This document shows positions 8,634 through 16,459 of a DNA stretch of 35,488 bases, piece after piece. The stretch covers positions 1 through 35,488 of the forward strand of contig JAEZPG010000053.1 of assembly GCA_023413555.1 (NCBI GenBank), in the 5' to 3' direction. The stretch's first letter is position 1, and every line of letters begins with the position of its first letter. Origin of the DNA: Bacillota bacterium. GTDB taxonomy: Bacteria > Bacillota > Clostridia > Lachnospirales > Lachnospiraceae. The translations under genes and the position numbers were made by a program. The notes under the pieces were generated by a model that had not been told where the DNA came from, searched no databases, and saw only the letters and a program-made list of their open reading frames with translations.

Positions 8634-8699
8634 TTACTCCTCCTTTAATATCTGTACCAATTTTATATTATTCATTCTTATCAATTTATCTTGCTTCAT
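8634..8699 (-). CDS. Possible 21-codon leader peptide ahead of the VOC gene
   Basis: The mini-ORF begins MKQDKLIRMNNIKLVQ and ends KEE. Its ATG (8699) follows GGAGG by 4-5 nt, and its stop lies in the ribosome site of the VOC gene, 3 nt before that ATG. The spacing suggests translational coupling. The peptide has no run of one amino acid that would point to classical attenuation. It could also be the worn 5' end of a lost regulator gene. Confidence 0.4.
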   Translation of the reverse strand: MKQDKLIRMNNIKLVQILKEE

Positions 8700-8715
8700 A
8701 TGACCTCCATAAATC

Positions 8716-8769
8716 TATAATATCGTAATAAACATGACATCTATATGGCATGTTTATTACGATATTATA
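8716..8769. repeat. Long perfect palindrome (21-bp arms, 12-nt loop)
   Basis: The left arm (8716-8736) and right arm (8749-8769) are perfect reverse complements, beginning TATAATATCG and ending CGATATTATA. The loop is 12 nt. There is no T-tract on either side, so it is not a standard terminator. It lies 23 bp after the GNAT stop and 16 bp before the mini-ORF. Options are a palindromic intergenic repeat, an operator (each outer end contains TATAAT), or an mRNA stabiliser. No second copy was seen in the window. Confidence 0.8.
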
Positions 8770-8792
8770 TGCTTATTAAAATATTCATAGTA

Positions 8793-9323
8793 TCACCGTT
8801 CACCTAAATCTGATAGTAACATTCCATAAACAAAGCTATCCGTCCATTCTCCCTTATTCCAATAATCTTGTACAAAATGAGCTTCTCTACGCATTCCGAC
8901 TCTTTCACAAAGCTTAGCCGATGAAAGGTTTCTAGCATCAAGGTTTGCCTGAATGCGATGTATTTTCAATATGTGAAACATATATTCGATGACACTTCTT
9001 ACAGATTCCGTTGCATATCCTTTTCCAATATATTCATAATTAAATGCAAAGCCTATTTCAACGGTTTCTTTCATATCTGTATACCATAGCGAAATATTAC
9101 CTATAACAATACTATTCATCTCACAAGCTAAACTAATAGCTGTGTCCTGCGTAAGAAAATTAGCGGTCAACTTCTTATGAAATTCTTCTTCTAATGATAA
9201 TAAAGTCCATGGCTCATGTAATAGAAATCGACAAGTATTTTCATTTTTATATATTTCATAAAAATCCATAATATCTTCTTCCTTAATTGGTCTAATCGTA
9301 AGTCTATTTGTTATGATTTCCAT
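8793..9323 (-). CDS. GNAT N-acetyltransferase, RimJ/RimL type
   Basis: 176 aa. The N-terminal TNRLTIRPIKEEDIMDFY is the standard opening of the RimJ/RimL branch. EIGFAFNYEYIGKGYATESV contains the acetyl-CoA pyrophosphate-binding loop (Q/R-x-x-G-x-G/A, here YIGKGYA), and the C-terminal part has NLSSAKLCERVGMRREA, which stacks on CoA. It acetylates an amine on a protein or small molecule, and the substrate is not predictable. The ATG follows AGGAG at 6 nt. A strong promoter sits 60 bp upstream, so the gene is probably transcribed alone, possibly reading on into the VOC gene across the palindrome. Confidence 0.92.
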   Translation of the reverse strand: MEIITNRLTIRPIKEEDIMDFYEIYKNENTCRFLLHEPWTLLSLEEEFHKKLTANFLTQDTAISLACEMNSIVIGNISLWYTDMKETVEIGFAFNYEYIGKGYATESVRSVIEYMFHILKIHRIQANLDARNLSSAKLCERVGMRREAHFVQDYWNKGEWTDSFVYGMLLSDLGER

Positions 9324-9387
9324 AATTTATCTCCTTGCATTCCTTTTGATATCAACATGATAGGTTTTCTTTTACTCTTTATTAATT

Positions 9388-9416
9388 CTTATAACGTTTA
9401 TCATCCACTGTGTCAA
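9388..9416 (-). promoter_or_regulatory. Sigma-A type promoter for the GNAT gene
   Basis: TTGACA (9416-9411), a 17-bp spacer and TATAAG (9393-9388) on the minus strand, with the predicted start near 9381, about 58 nt before the ATG. Confidence 0.75.
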
Positions 9417-9464
9417 CATAAACCTATCTCTAACTATTCCTTTACTTCCTAATCTTAAGAATGC

Positions 9465-10853
9465 TTAACTTTCACGACATTCTATAAAGGTTGCAACGCT
9501 CTCATCAATATCCTGTTTTGTTGTCTGCCAAGAGCAGACACTTATTCTAATAACAGGCTCATTATTCCATACAGCACCACCACACCAACATCTGCCACTG
9601 GCCTGAATATTTTTCAAGGTCATATTTGTCCTATCCGCCGTTTCGCATTTCACAAGAATCTGGTTAAATACAACTTCATTTAGGATGATAAAGCCATGCT
9701 CAGATAATCTTTCCGCGAAATATGTTGCATATTCACAAAGTTGGTCAACCAAATTACTGATTCCACTTCTTCCTAGATACTTCAATGTCACCCACAATTC
9801 TATACTTCTGGCTCGTCGTGACATTTCTGGCGTATAAAGCATTCCGTCTCTATTTGCACTATACTGTATATAAGAACCGGTGGCCTGAAGGGTACTTACA
9901 AGGGTGGAACGATTTTTACAAAGTACGATCCCACAGTCATAAGGAGCATTTAGTGTTTTATGAGCATCTGCAGACCATGAGTCAGCTTTTTCAAAACCTT
10001 TAATCAAGTGATACTGACTTTTTGAGGCTGCGGCCCATAGTCCAAAAGCACCGTCAACATGGACCCAGGCTCCTGTAAGGTTTGCAATATCACATAGTTT
10101 GTCAATAGGATCAAAAGCACCACTGTTTACATTACCTGCCTGCACAATCAATAGAGTATTACAATCTATTTTGGGGAGCCTATCAAGAACGATTCGACCT
10201 TGCTCATCCACCGTCGCAAGCTCAACACGATCTTTGCCAAGACCTAGTAATGCCAATGCTTTAAATACTGAAGAATGAGCCTGTTCACTAAGTACAACCT
10301 TGATAGGGGGCGCTCCAAAGAGCCCTTGTTCACTCACACTCCATCCTTGTTTTTTCAGAAGTTCGTTGCGTGCAGTTGCAAGTGCACATATGATAGCGGT
10401 TGATGAGCCACTTACGAATCCAGCAGCAGTTCCTTGTGGCAATCCCAGTAACTCTGTTATCCATTTTTCGCAGATATCCTCTAATTTTGAAGCTATTGGA
10501 GACAATACATACAAGGCACTATTTTGATCCCAGGTATCGGACATCCATTTCGCGGCAAGGGAAATAGGCAAAAGACCTCCGCATACAAATCCATAGTATT
10601 TACCACCACTTTGGACAACTGTATTAGTTGAACCGTACTTATTCAGCATATCGAGAACATCAATTGATGAACACGAAATCTCAGGGATAGGTTCATCAAA
10701 CATCTTCAACTTGGATATCAAGGTTTCCGACGGAAATACATCCATTTCCTGTACTCTATCTATGTACTCATAGGAGTATTTCTGTGCTAGCTCGAACAGC
10801 TCCTTTGTATTCAATTGAAGTCTCATCTCATTTGGTAAATCTGTTTGTTTCAT
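9465..10853 (-). CDS. Group II pyridoxal-phosphate-dependent decarboxylase family protein
   Basis: 462 aa, fold type I PLP enzyme. Visible landmarks are the substrate/PLP-stacking His in SEQAHSSVFKAL, the Asp that binds the pyridine nitrogen in WVHVDGAFGLWA, and the Schiff-base lysine in SADAHKTLNAPYDCG (Lys299). Relatives decarboxylate aromatic amino acids, glutamate, aspartate or diaminobutyrate. The substrate here is not evident. I use the ATG at 10853, which has GGAGG 9 nt upstream. A TTG three codons earlier would abut that site. The gene is divergent from a MocR regulator and shares a double promoter with it, so its expression is probably controlled by a PLP- or amino-acid-sensing factor. 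Confidence 0.85.
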   Translation of the reverse strand: MKQTDLPNEMRLQLNTKELFELAQKYSYEYIDRVQEMDVFPSETLISKLKMFDEPIPEISCSSIDVLDMLNKYGSTNTVVQSGGKYYGFVCGGLLPISLAAKWMSDTWDQNSALYVLSPIASKLEDICEKWITELLGLPQGTAAGFVSGSSTAIICALATARNELLKKQGWSVSEQGLFGAPPIKVVLSEQAHSSVFKALALLGLGKDRVELATVDEQGRIVLDRLPKIDCNTLLIVQAGNVNSGAFDPIDKLCDIANLTGAWVHVDGAFGLWAAASKSQYHLIKGFEKADSWSADAHKTLNAPYDCGIVLCKNRSTLVSTLQATGSYIQYSANRDGMLYTPEMSRRARSIELWVTLKYLGRSGISNLVDQLCEYATYFAERLSEHGFIILNEVVFNQILVKCETADRTNMTLKNIQASGRCWCGGAVWNNEPVIRISVCSWQTTKQDIDESVATFIECRES

Positions 10854-10892
10854 ATTCCTCAACCTCCATCACATATTGTATTACATTCCCAT

Positions 10893-10921
10893 ATTATGTA
10901 TTGACTTTGTACTACTGTCAA
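10893..10921 (-). promoter_or_regulatory. Promoter for the PLP decarboxylase
   Basis: TTGACA (10921-10916), 17-bp spacer, CATAAT (10898-10893), predicted start near 10886. It overlaps the opposing MocR promoter almost completely, so the two probably compete for polymerase. Confidence 0.72.
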
Positions 10922-10929
10922 TTCATAAT
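10901..10929 (+). promoter_or_regulatory. Promoter for the MocR regulator
   Basis: TTGACT (10901-10906), 17-bp spacer, CATAAT (10924-10929), predicted start near 10936, about 25 nt before the ATG at 10961. Confidence 0.7.
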
Positions 10930-10960
10930 TGTATTACATACAATCCAAAGGAGTATACCT

Positions 10961-12340
10961 ATGTGGAATTTAAAAATACTTAATACAGACAAAACCCTGT
11001 ATATTGCCATTGCCGATGCATTAGAACGTGACATTCGTCTTGGAGAACTGAAGGCTGGTGACAAGATGCCCACCCATAGAGAGTTAGCAAAAACAATAGG
11101 TGTTAATGTCACAACAGTAACTAGAGCCTATAAAGAAGCAGAAAAAAGAGGTCTAATTACCTCAACTGTTGGACGAGGTACTTATATTACATCGGACATG
11201 GGACTAAATGCATCTCTGATAAATACAGATACAAATAGAAATTCTCATATCGAGATGGGGCTTGCTTTACCACTAACCTCTATGGAGCCTGATATTAGCT
11301 CTATAATTAGTAAAGTGCTTCATAAAAGTCACTTAAATAATTATATGGCTTACACACAACCAGAGGGGCTAAAGAGACATAGACAAATCGGAAGCGAATG
11401 GGTCAAACGGTTTGGAATACAGACTGATGCCGAGAGTATTATTATTACAGCAGGCGCCCAACATGCTTTGAATTGCATCTTCTCTTCTGTATTTCAACAA
11501 GGAGATCATATTGCAGTAGATAGTCTTACTTACCCAGGAGTAAAAACAGTTGCTAAACGATATGGTCTCCATCTTGAAGGATTACCCATGGATCATGAAG
11601 GAATGCTTCCTCAGGCGCTGGAATCAGCCTGTACTCGAAATGAAATAAAAGGTATCTACACCGTTTCTAGCATACAGAATCCTACTAACATTATTATGTC
11701 TGAGGAAAGAAAGCTCTCTTTGGCACAAATCATTAAAAAGTACAACCTTATTTTAGTGGAAGACGATCCCTATCACTTTCTATCCACTGAGAAAAGGAAT
11801 CCACTAACCAAACTTGTACCTGAATTTGGTATATACATTGCTGGTTTATCGAAAGCTTTTTATGCAGGACTAAGAATTTGTTTTACAATCGTACCAAGAA
11901 GGTTATACAATAGGATTTCTCAAGCGGTAGTCGACACCATGTGGATGGCTCCCTCCTTTAATGCTGAAATTGTATGTGAATGCATAACGAGTAAAATTGC
12001 GGATCAAATCATTGAGAAGAAAAGAGAAGAAATTAGACATAGAGCTCGATTTATGACAGAAAACTTAGCTAGCTATGAATTATCCTACACTCCAGACAGT
12101 ATGTTTGCATGGCTAAAGCTTCCAAATGATTGGAGTAGTCTTGAGTTTGAGAAAGCTGCCAGCGAAAACGGTGTAAACGTCATCTCATCAGACAAATTTA
12201 CGGTGGGCAGTGTTGTTCCCCCTAACTATGTACGTCTTTCGCTGACAGGAACCGATAACAGAAATGATTTTGAGAAAGGAATCTATATTATCTTAAAACT
12301 TCTAAATGGTGAAATTGGAATAGCAAAAGGAATTCTTTAA
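10961..12340 (+). CDS. MocR family regulator (GntR helix-turn-helix fused to aminotransferase domain)
   Basis: 459 aa. Residues about 1-75 form the winged helix (TLYIAIADALERDIRLGEL, MPTHRELAKTIGVNVTTVTR). Residues from about 95 onward are a class I aminotransferase fold with the Schiff-base lysine in AGLSKAFYAGLR (Lys298), meant for PLP sensing, not catalysis. The ATG at 10961 follows AAGGAG. An open frame reaching back to 10784 lacks a ribosome site and overlaps the divergent gene, so it is not the start. Its natural target is the adjacent PLP decarboxylase and its own gene. It overlaps the convergent nitroreductase by 4 bp at the 3' ends. Confidence 0.95.
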   Translation: MWNLKILNTDKTLYIAIADALERDIRLGELKAGDKMPTHRELAKTIGVNVTTVTRAYKEAEKRGLITSTVGRGTYITSDMGLNASLINTDTNRNSHIEMGLALPLTSMEPDISSIISKVLHKSHLNNYMAYTQPEGLKRHRQIGSEWVKRFGIQTDAESIIITAGAQHALNCIFSSVFQQGDHIAVDSLTYPGVKTVAKRYGLHLEGLPMDHEGMLPQALESACTRNEIKGIYTVSSIQNPTNIIMSEERKLSLAQIIKKYNLILVEDDPYHFLSTEKRNPLTKLVPEFGIYIAGLSKAFYAGLRICFTIVPRRLYNRISQAVVDTMWMAPSFNAEIVCECITSKIADQIIEKKREEIRHRARFMTENLASYELSYTPDSMFAWLKLPNDWSSLEFEKAASENGVNVISSDKFTVGSVVPPNYVRLSLTGTDNRNDFEKGIYIILKLLNGEIGIAKGIL

Positions 12341-12900
12341 ACTAACCACTTACTAGCTATACGCTCTTCATTAAGATTTCTTGTATTCTGCTCCTTCGTT
12401 GGTCTTCCAATTGCAATGGCGGATGCTGCCTCATACTCCTTCGGAATCCCGAGTTTTGTAAGTAGTTCTCTATTTTCATTTAATGCATTTGTAACTCCAC
12501 TGAGATAAATAGTACCAATTCCCATTTCAGTCGCAGTCAAAATCATATTTTCCAAGATACATGCTGCACTACAATACTGTGCTCTTTCAAAACGGCCAGT
12601 AAGTTTTTCTATGGCAACAATTATCAGAGTTGGTGCTTTATATAGTGCACTTTTTATTATATGGTTACCCATTTGAGTTTTTGAATTTGAAAAGTATTGT
12701 AGTGTATTTTGTTCTAACTCGTCAAGTAGCTTGTTGTTTTGAATAATAAACAATTTAATTTTGTCACAATAATTCATTCCAATGGGGGCCCCTTGAGCTG
12801 CACGAATTAAAACTTCAATTTCTTGACGTGAGATTTGTTCAGTAGTAAAATTGCGGCATGATCTTCTTTTTGATATAATACTTATCATTGATTCTGACAT
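12337..12900 (-). CDS. Nitroreductase family protein (FMN-dependent)
   Basis: 187 aa, a small nitroreductase that should bind FMN and reduce nitro groups, quinones or flavins with NAD(P)H. SKRRSCRNFTTEQISRQEIE carries the phosphate-binding Arg-Ser-x-Arg of the family, APIGMNYC follows, and TATEMGIGTIYLSGV is the conserved C-terminal glycine region. I use the ATG at 12900 (MSESMIS), preceded by AGAAGG at 6 nt. An upstream ATG at 12930 has no ribosome site. It is divergent from an HxlR regulator, a common pairing for redox-responsive nitroreductases. The stop codon overlaps that of the MocR gene. Confidence 0.88.
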   Translation of the reverse strand: MSESMISIISKRRSCRNFTTEQISRQEIEVLIRAAQGAPIGMNYCDKIKLFIIQNNKLLDELEQNTLQYFSNSKTQMGNHIIKSALYKAPTLIIVAIEKLTGRFERAQYCSAACILENMILTATEMGIGTIYLSGVTNALNENRELLTKLGIPKEYEAASAIAIGRPTKEQNTRNLNEERIASKWLV

Positions 12901-13011
12901 ATTAATCCTTCTTTCCAAATATTTATTCATAACATATAATCATAGTATGTTATAAACATAATTATATATAAATTGTAATAATATGATAAGTACGCAGTTT
13001 TTTATGACTAA

Positions 13012-13027
13012 GTATGGTTAAGCATAC
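13012..13027. promoter_or_regulatory. Candidate HxlR operator
   Basis: GTATG and CATAC arms with a 6-bp centre lie 33 bp before the HxlR start codon. A related ATGTT-ATA-AACAT dyad sits at 12947-12959 near the nitroreductase end. Both could be sites for the HxlR protein. No good -35/-10 pair was found to anchor them. Confidence 0.35.
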
Positions 13028-13059
13028 CATGCAATTTAAGGGATAAGAAAGGCATAACT

Positions 13060-13431
13060 ATGAATGATTATCAAACACCAGAATACTTTTTAGAAAATCT
13101 GAAGAAGGTTGATAGACAAAATAACGATTGTCCAGTAACTTTCGTACTCGATTTAATTAGCGGTAAGTGGGAAATTAAAATTATCTTTTATTTATTAAAA
13201 TACAATACACTCCGGTTTGGACAATTAAAAGCTCACTTACCAGGCATCACCAATACTGTATTAACTGGAACTTTAAAAAAATTGGAGCATGAAGGTGTCG
13301 TGAGGCGGATTCAATTTAATGAGATCCCTCCTCATGTTGAATATTCTCTAACAAAGGCTGGATTGGATTTACAACCCATCTTTATAGAGCTGGCAAAATG
13401 GGGAAAATTGCATAGCTTGAATATGACATAA
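13060..13431 (+). CDS. HxlR family winged-helix transcriptional regulator
   Basis: 123 aa, full length for the family. CPVTFVLDLISGKWEIKIIF opens the winged helix, followed by RFGQLKAHLPGITNTVLTGTLKKLEHEGVV (recognition helix region, quoted here as landmarks in two parts of the same helix pair) and the wing HVEYSLTKAGLDLQPI. A Cys at residue 27 precedes the first helix, the position where several HxlR proteins sense electrophiles or disulfide stress. AAAGG lies about 9 nt before the ATG. It is divergent from the nitroreductase, which it probably controls. Confidence 0.92.
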   Translation: MNDYQTPEYFLENLKKVDRQNNDCPVTFVLDLISGKWEIKIIFYLLKYNTLRFGQLKAHLPGITNTVLTGTLKKLEHEGVVRRIQFNEIPPHVEYSLTKAGLDLQPIFIELAKWGKLHSLNMT

Positions 13432-13448
13432 ATCAATCATTAAGACGT

Positions 13449-13490
13449 AAAAATGCCATTGCTAACCTATAAGGGGTCTGCAATGACATT
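13449..13490 (-). terminator. Terminator-like hairpin after the MFS-PHP-GNAT unit
   Basis: Arms AATGCCATTGC (13452-13462) and GCAATGACATT (13480-13490) pair with a single mismatch. On the minus strand a short T5 overlaps the stem end. It lies between the convergent HxlR and GNAT genes and could serve both weakly. Confidence 0.5.
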
Positions 13491-13601
13491 CTTGACGAAG
13501 TTACATCTAATTATTGTTCTTATGCATCCTAACTAACTAATATGAACTCACTACTAAACTACACTTGATGATGATTATTCTAGGTAAATTGTTATCAGTA
13601 T

Positions 13602-14093
13602 TTATATTAGTTCCTTTTTCATCAAAAGTAATGGCTGGCGGGTTTTTCCAATTACAACAGATTCTCTAGAAAATTGCACAAATCCTCTCTTTTTATAAAA
13701 TGAAATAGCAGGTTTATTTATTTCAAGAACTCCTAACGTTAGAATGTTTTTTCCATTAAACTTAGCAACATTTTCCGCTTTCGTCATAAATTGTGACCCT
13801 ACACCCATACCTTTAAAATTTTTGAGCATATATAATCGTTCAATCTCTAAAGAATTTGGCTTCAATATGTATTTCATATACCCTGTAACCTTATCATCCA
13901 CATAATATAATAAGAAATAGTTTGCCTTATCTCTTATTTCTTCTTCCAAATGTTGAAGCGTATATTTGTTATTTACATATTCTTTGACATCTTCTGTATC
14001 CAGTAGATCATAGAATGCTTCCATATATGCAGTTTGGCTAATTCTTTTCAATTCGTCTAAATCATTAAGGTTACCATCTCGAAAATATTCCAT
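13602..14093 (-). CDS. GNAT N-acetyltransferase
   Basis: 163 aa. The core IERLYMLKNFKGMGVGSQFM contains the acetyl-CoA loop (NFKGMGVG), followed by LGVLEINKPAISFYKKRGF, the C-terminal CoA-contact helix of the family. The ATG at 14093 (MEYFRDG) has AGGAG 7 nt upstream. A frame extending 27 codons further to 14174 has only a poor ribosome site and is Cys/Gly-rich, unlike the family. It follows the PHP gene by about 120 bp on the same strand and may be the last gene of that transcript. The substrate is unknown. Confidence 0.88.
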   Translation of the reverse strand: MEYFRDGNLNDLDELKRISQTAYMEAFYDLLDTEDVKEYVNNKYTLQHLEEEIRDKANYFLLYYVDDKVTGYMKYILKPNSLEIERLYMLKNFKGMGVGSQFMTKAENVAKFNGKNILTLGVLEINKPAISFYKKRGFVQFSRESVVIGKTRQPLLLMKKELI

Positions 14094-14212
14094 TGTTCTT
14101 CTCCTATCATCATTAAAGATTTCTGTACTGTCAACGCCACATTCACAGCTGTATCCATTTTTCCCTGAATACATTTATTCCCATGATACGTAACTAACCA
14201 TGAAAAGTCAAG

Positions 14213-15064
14213 TTACAGATTATGATAGATAGGAATCATTTTATCGAAAGTACAAAATTGTGTAAAACCAAGTCTCAACAACTCCTGCTTTGTCTCTTGT
14301 ATATGAAATCCCAGATGTTCTTTTTTATGACAGTCACTTCCAATCGTGATAATGGTTCCTCCTAGTTCTTTAAACAGCTTAAGAATATTTCTCGATGGAG
14401 TAAGCTCAGATAGTCCGTATCGATAACTTGACGTATTTACCTCGATACCCTTACCATCAGCTATCACAATTTTCAAAATCTCAGTAACAAGTGGTTTGAT
14501 TTTTTCGAAAGGATAGCTACCAGCTATATCATAACGGCTGATTAAATCCAAGTGTCCTAATATGCTGTAATTATGATACTGCTTTACGAGGGCTAGTATT
14601 TCTTTATAATAGCGCTCGTTATACTCCTGTTGAGTTCGCCCCCGCTGAAATTCCTGTGTCCAGAACTCTTTATCTTCCACCTGATGAACAGATAAAATTA
14701 CAAAATCCAAAGGAAATTTAGCAAACAATGCTTCATACTCTGGAATTGTGTGTGTCTGTATTCCAAACTCAAGTCCCATCTTAATTGAAATACGGTTGAA
14801 ATAATAATATCGTAGTTCTCGGATTGTGGCTTCATACATATAGTAATCCACATTTACCATTTCCATCTGCTCTGGTTCTCCAGGACCTCCACTACGGCAT
14901 TCTATGCCGCGAGGATCATCGCAGTCTCTCTTTACTCCATAATCCACATGATCCGTAAAGCATATTTCATGCAATCCCATGTGAATTGCATCGATAATTA
15001 CATCCTCCATTCGATATATAGAATCATCACTGAATTCAGTATGCACGTGATAATCAGCCCACAT
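14213..15064 (-). CDS. PHP-domain phosphoesterase, histidinol-phosphatase (HisJ/HisK) type
   Basis: 283 aa, a PHP metal-dependent phosphatase fold. The metal ligands are visible in order: DYHVHTEFSDDS, FTDHVDYG, GLEFGIQTH, SVHQVE, GHLDLISRYD and GSDCHKKEHLG. Members with this layout are usually annotated as histidinol-phosphatases, but there is no his operon here, so the true substrate may be another phosphate monoester. I use the ATG at 15064 (MWADYHVH) with AAGGAG 6 nt upstream. It overlaps the end of the MFS gene by 11 bp, so the two are translationally coupled. The pairing suggests uptake or export of a metabolite followed by dephosphorylation. Confidence 0.88.
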   Translation of the reverse strand: MWADYHVHTEFSDDSIYRMEDVIIDAIHMGLHEICFTDHVDYGVKRDCDDPRGIECRSGGPGEPEQMEMVNVDYYMYEATIRELRYYYFNRISIKMGLEFGIQTHTIPEYEALFAKFPLDFVILSVHQVEDKEFWTQEFQRGRTQQEYNERYYKEILALVKQYHNYSILGHLDLISRYDIAGSYPFEKIKPLVTEILKIVIADGKGIEVNTSSYRYGLSELTPSRNILKLFKELGGTIITIGSDCHKKEHLGFHIQETKQELLRLGFTQFCTFDKMIPIYHNL

Positions 15065-16244
15065 ATTCTTCTCCTTTCTTTTCATAAGTTTTTTTCTTTA
15101 ATAACTCGTGCATTGCGACCATCACTGCTAATATTATTAATAGGTAAACTGGAAGAAAGGAAACTGTAATATAGTTTGCAACCAAGCCAAAGATTGGTGG
15201 CATTATGCAGGTTCCCACATATGCACTTGCCATTTGCACTCCTATCATAGCCTGAGATTTGTCTGCCCCAAAATGTGATGGGGTAGAGTGAATAATGCAT
15301 GGATAGATAGGCGCACAGCCCAGACCAATCATGATTAATCCAAGCAGTGATATATTGGGGCCAAGTGGTAAAAGCATTGTAATCACACCTAATCCAATAA
15401 TTATCTGCCCCATACGTATCATTTGAACATCACTCAGTTTCATCGTTATGAATCCGCTTAATGCACGTCCAATGGTAATCCCGATAAAAAACATTCCTGC
15501 GAAACTCGCAGCTATATCAGCAGAAACTCCTTTGTATAGTGTCAGATAGCTACTTGCCCAAAGACCAGTTGTTTGTTCTACCGCACAATAACAAAAAAAG
15601 CATAACATTACTTCTTTTGAACCAGGTATTCTAATAATCTCCCGCAATGATAAGGGTTTTGCGGTTATTTCTTTTTCATTATCGCCTATTGTCTGATTAC
15701 GCTTTTCCCACAGTGGTAAGCTGATTATCAGTACTGCCGTCAAAAAAATCTGTAATAATGCAATCATACGATACCCACTGTTCCATCCCATTTCTCTGCT
15801 TAGTGAATATCCCATAATATAAGGACCTAACGTTGCTCCAACGCCCCACATACAATGAAGCCAGCTCATGTGTCGGCTTTTATAATGAAGTGCAACATAA
15901 TTATTTAAGGACGCATCCACGCTTCCAGCACCAAGTCCATAAGGAATAGCCCATATACAAAGTGCTGGGAGAGAATGACTGAATGAAAAACCTAACAATG
16001 CAGTTGCAGTCATTGCAACACTGATAGCTACGATCTTTCCTGTTCCTAGTTTGCGTGTTAATCTGTCACTTTGCAAACTAGAAATAATCGTTCCAACCGC
16101 AATAATCATTGAAATAATACCAGCAGATGAAATTGGGACTCCCAATTCAGAATACATTGTAGGCCAAGCGGAGCCCAGAAGTGAATCAGGTAAACCAAGG
16201 CTTATAAAAGACAAGTATATTACTGTCAACAATAATTGAAACAT
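15054..16244 (-). CDS. MFS transporter
   Basis: 396 aa, about twelve membrane helices. It begins in the first helix (LLLTVIYLSFISLGLPDSLL), has the motif-A-like loop SDRLTRKLGTGK between helices 2 and 3, and a second-half equivalent at SGFITMKLSDVQMIRMG. It resembles the fucose-permease-like and YfkF-like branch. The substrate is not determinable. GGAGG precedes the ATG by about 10 nt. It is the first full-length gene of a minus-strand unit with the PHP phosphatase, divergent from an AraC regulator whose cupin domain may sense the transported compound. Confidence 0.9.
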   Translation of the reverse strand: MFQLLLTVIYLSFISLGLPDSLLGSAWPTMYSELGVPISSAGIISMIIAVGTIISSLQSDRLTRKLGTGKIVAISVAMTATALLGFSFSHSLPALCIWAIPYGLGAGSVDASLNNYVALHYKSRHMSWLHCMWGVGATLGPYIMGYSLSREMGWNSGYRMIALLQIFLTAVLIISLPLWEKRNQTIGDNEKEITAKPLSLREIIRIPGSKEVMLCFFCYCAVEQTTGLWASSYLTLYKGVSADIAASFAGMFFIGITIGRALSGFITMKLSDVQMIRMGQIIIGLGVITMLLPLGPNISLLGLIMIGLGCAPIYPCIIHSTPSHFGADKSQAMIGVQMASAYVGTCIMPPIFGLVANYITVSFLPVYLLIILAVMVAMHELLKKKTYEKKGEEYVG

Positions 16245-16396
16245 GTATCATTTCCCTCCCCGTTTCGATCATAATCCATAAGTTTGCTTTCTCCTCCTAC
16301 TAGACATGGTATATTTACTGCTACTCCTTTGTATGGCAGACAAATAGCATAACCAATTACTACATTCTTCACAATCCTTCTTAATTTATATACCAT
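16226..16396 (-). CDS. Possible 56-aa small protein or leader ORF before the MFS gene
   Basis: The ORF starts at an ATG preceded by AAGGAG at a 6-7 nt gap, one of the best ribosome sites in this stretch, and overlaps the MFS start by 19 bp in another frame. The peptide starts MVYKLRRIVKNVVIGYAICL, has a central VNIPCLVGG segment and ends CFNYC. It has four cysteines and matches no family I know. It lies exactly between the predicted minus-strand promoter and the transporter gene, so it would be on the mRNA leader. It may be a translated leader that couples to the MFS gene, a real small protein, or chance. Confidence 0.4.
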   Translation of the reverse strand: MVYKLRRIVKNVVIGYAICLPYKGVAVNIPCLVGGESKLMDYDRNGEGNDTCFNYC

Positions 16397-16431
16397 ATAA
16401 CTCTCCTTTACAAAAATAATCTATAATCTAA

Positions 16432-16459
16432 ATAATAACGACTTTTTACCTTGTATCAA
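16432..16459 (-). promoter_or_regulatory. Promoter for the MFS-PHP unit
   Basis: TTGATA (16459-16454), 16-bp spacer, TATTAT (16437-16432) on the minus strand, about 35 bp before the small ORF. It overlaps the divergent AraC promoter. Confidence 0.55.

Larger units (their letters stand above)
10875..10939. promoter_or_regulatory. Direct-repeat operator pair for the MocR regulator
   Basis: The 12-mer ATTGTATTACAT occurs twice in the same orientation, at 10875-10886 and 10928-10939, 53 bp apart and flanking both promoters. The second copy extends into a dyad ATTGTAT-TAC-ATACAAT (10928-10944). MocR/GabR/PdxR proteins are known to bind widely spaced direct repeats in divergent promoter regions, so these are the best operator candidates. 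Confidence 0.65.

Noticed and set aside
10784..10960. N-terminal extension of the MocR protein
   Set aside because: The open frame continues upstream, but the stretch lacks a ribosome site, contains both promoters and overlaps the divergent gene. The ATG at 10961 with AAGGAG is the start.
14094..14174. 27-codon N-terminal extension of the GNAT protein
   Set aside because: It has a poor ribosome site and sequence unlike the family, while the ATG at 14093 has AGGAG at a good distance.
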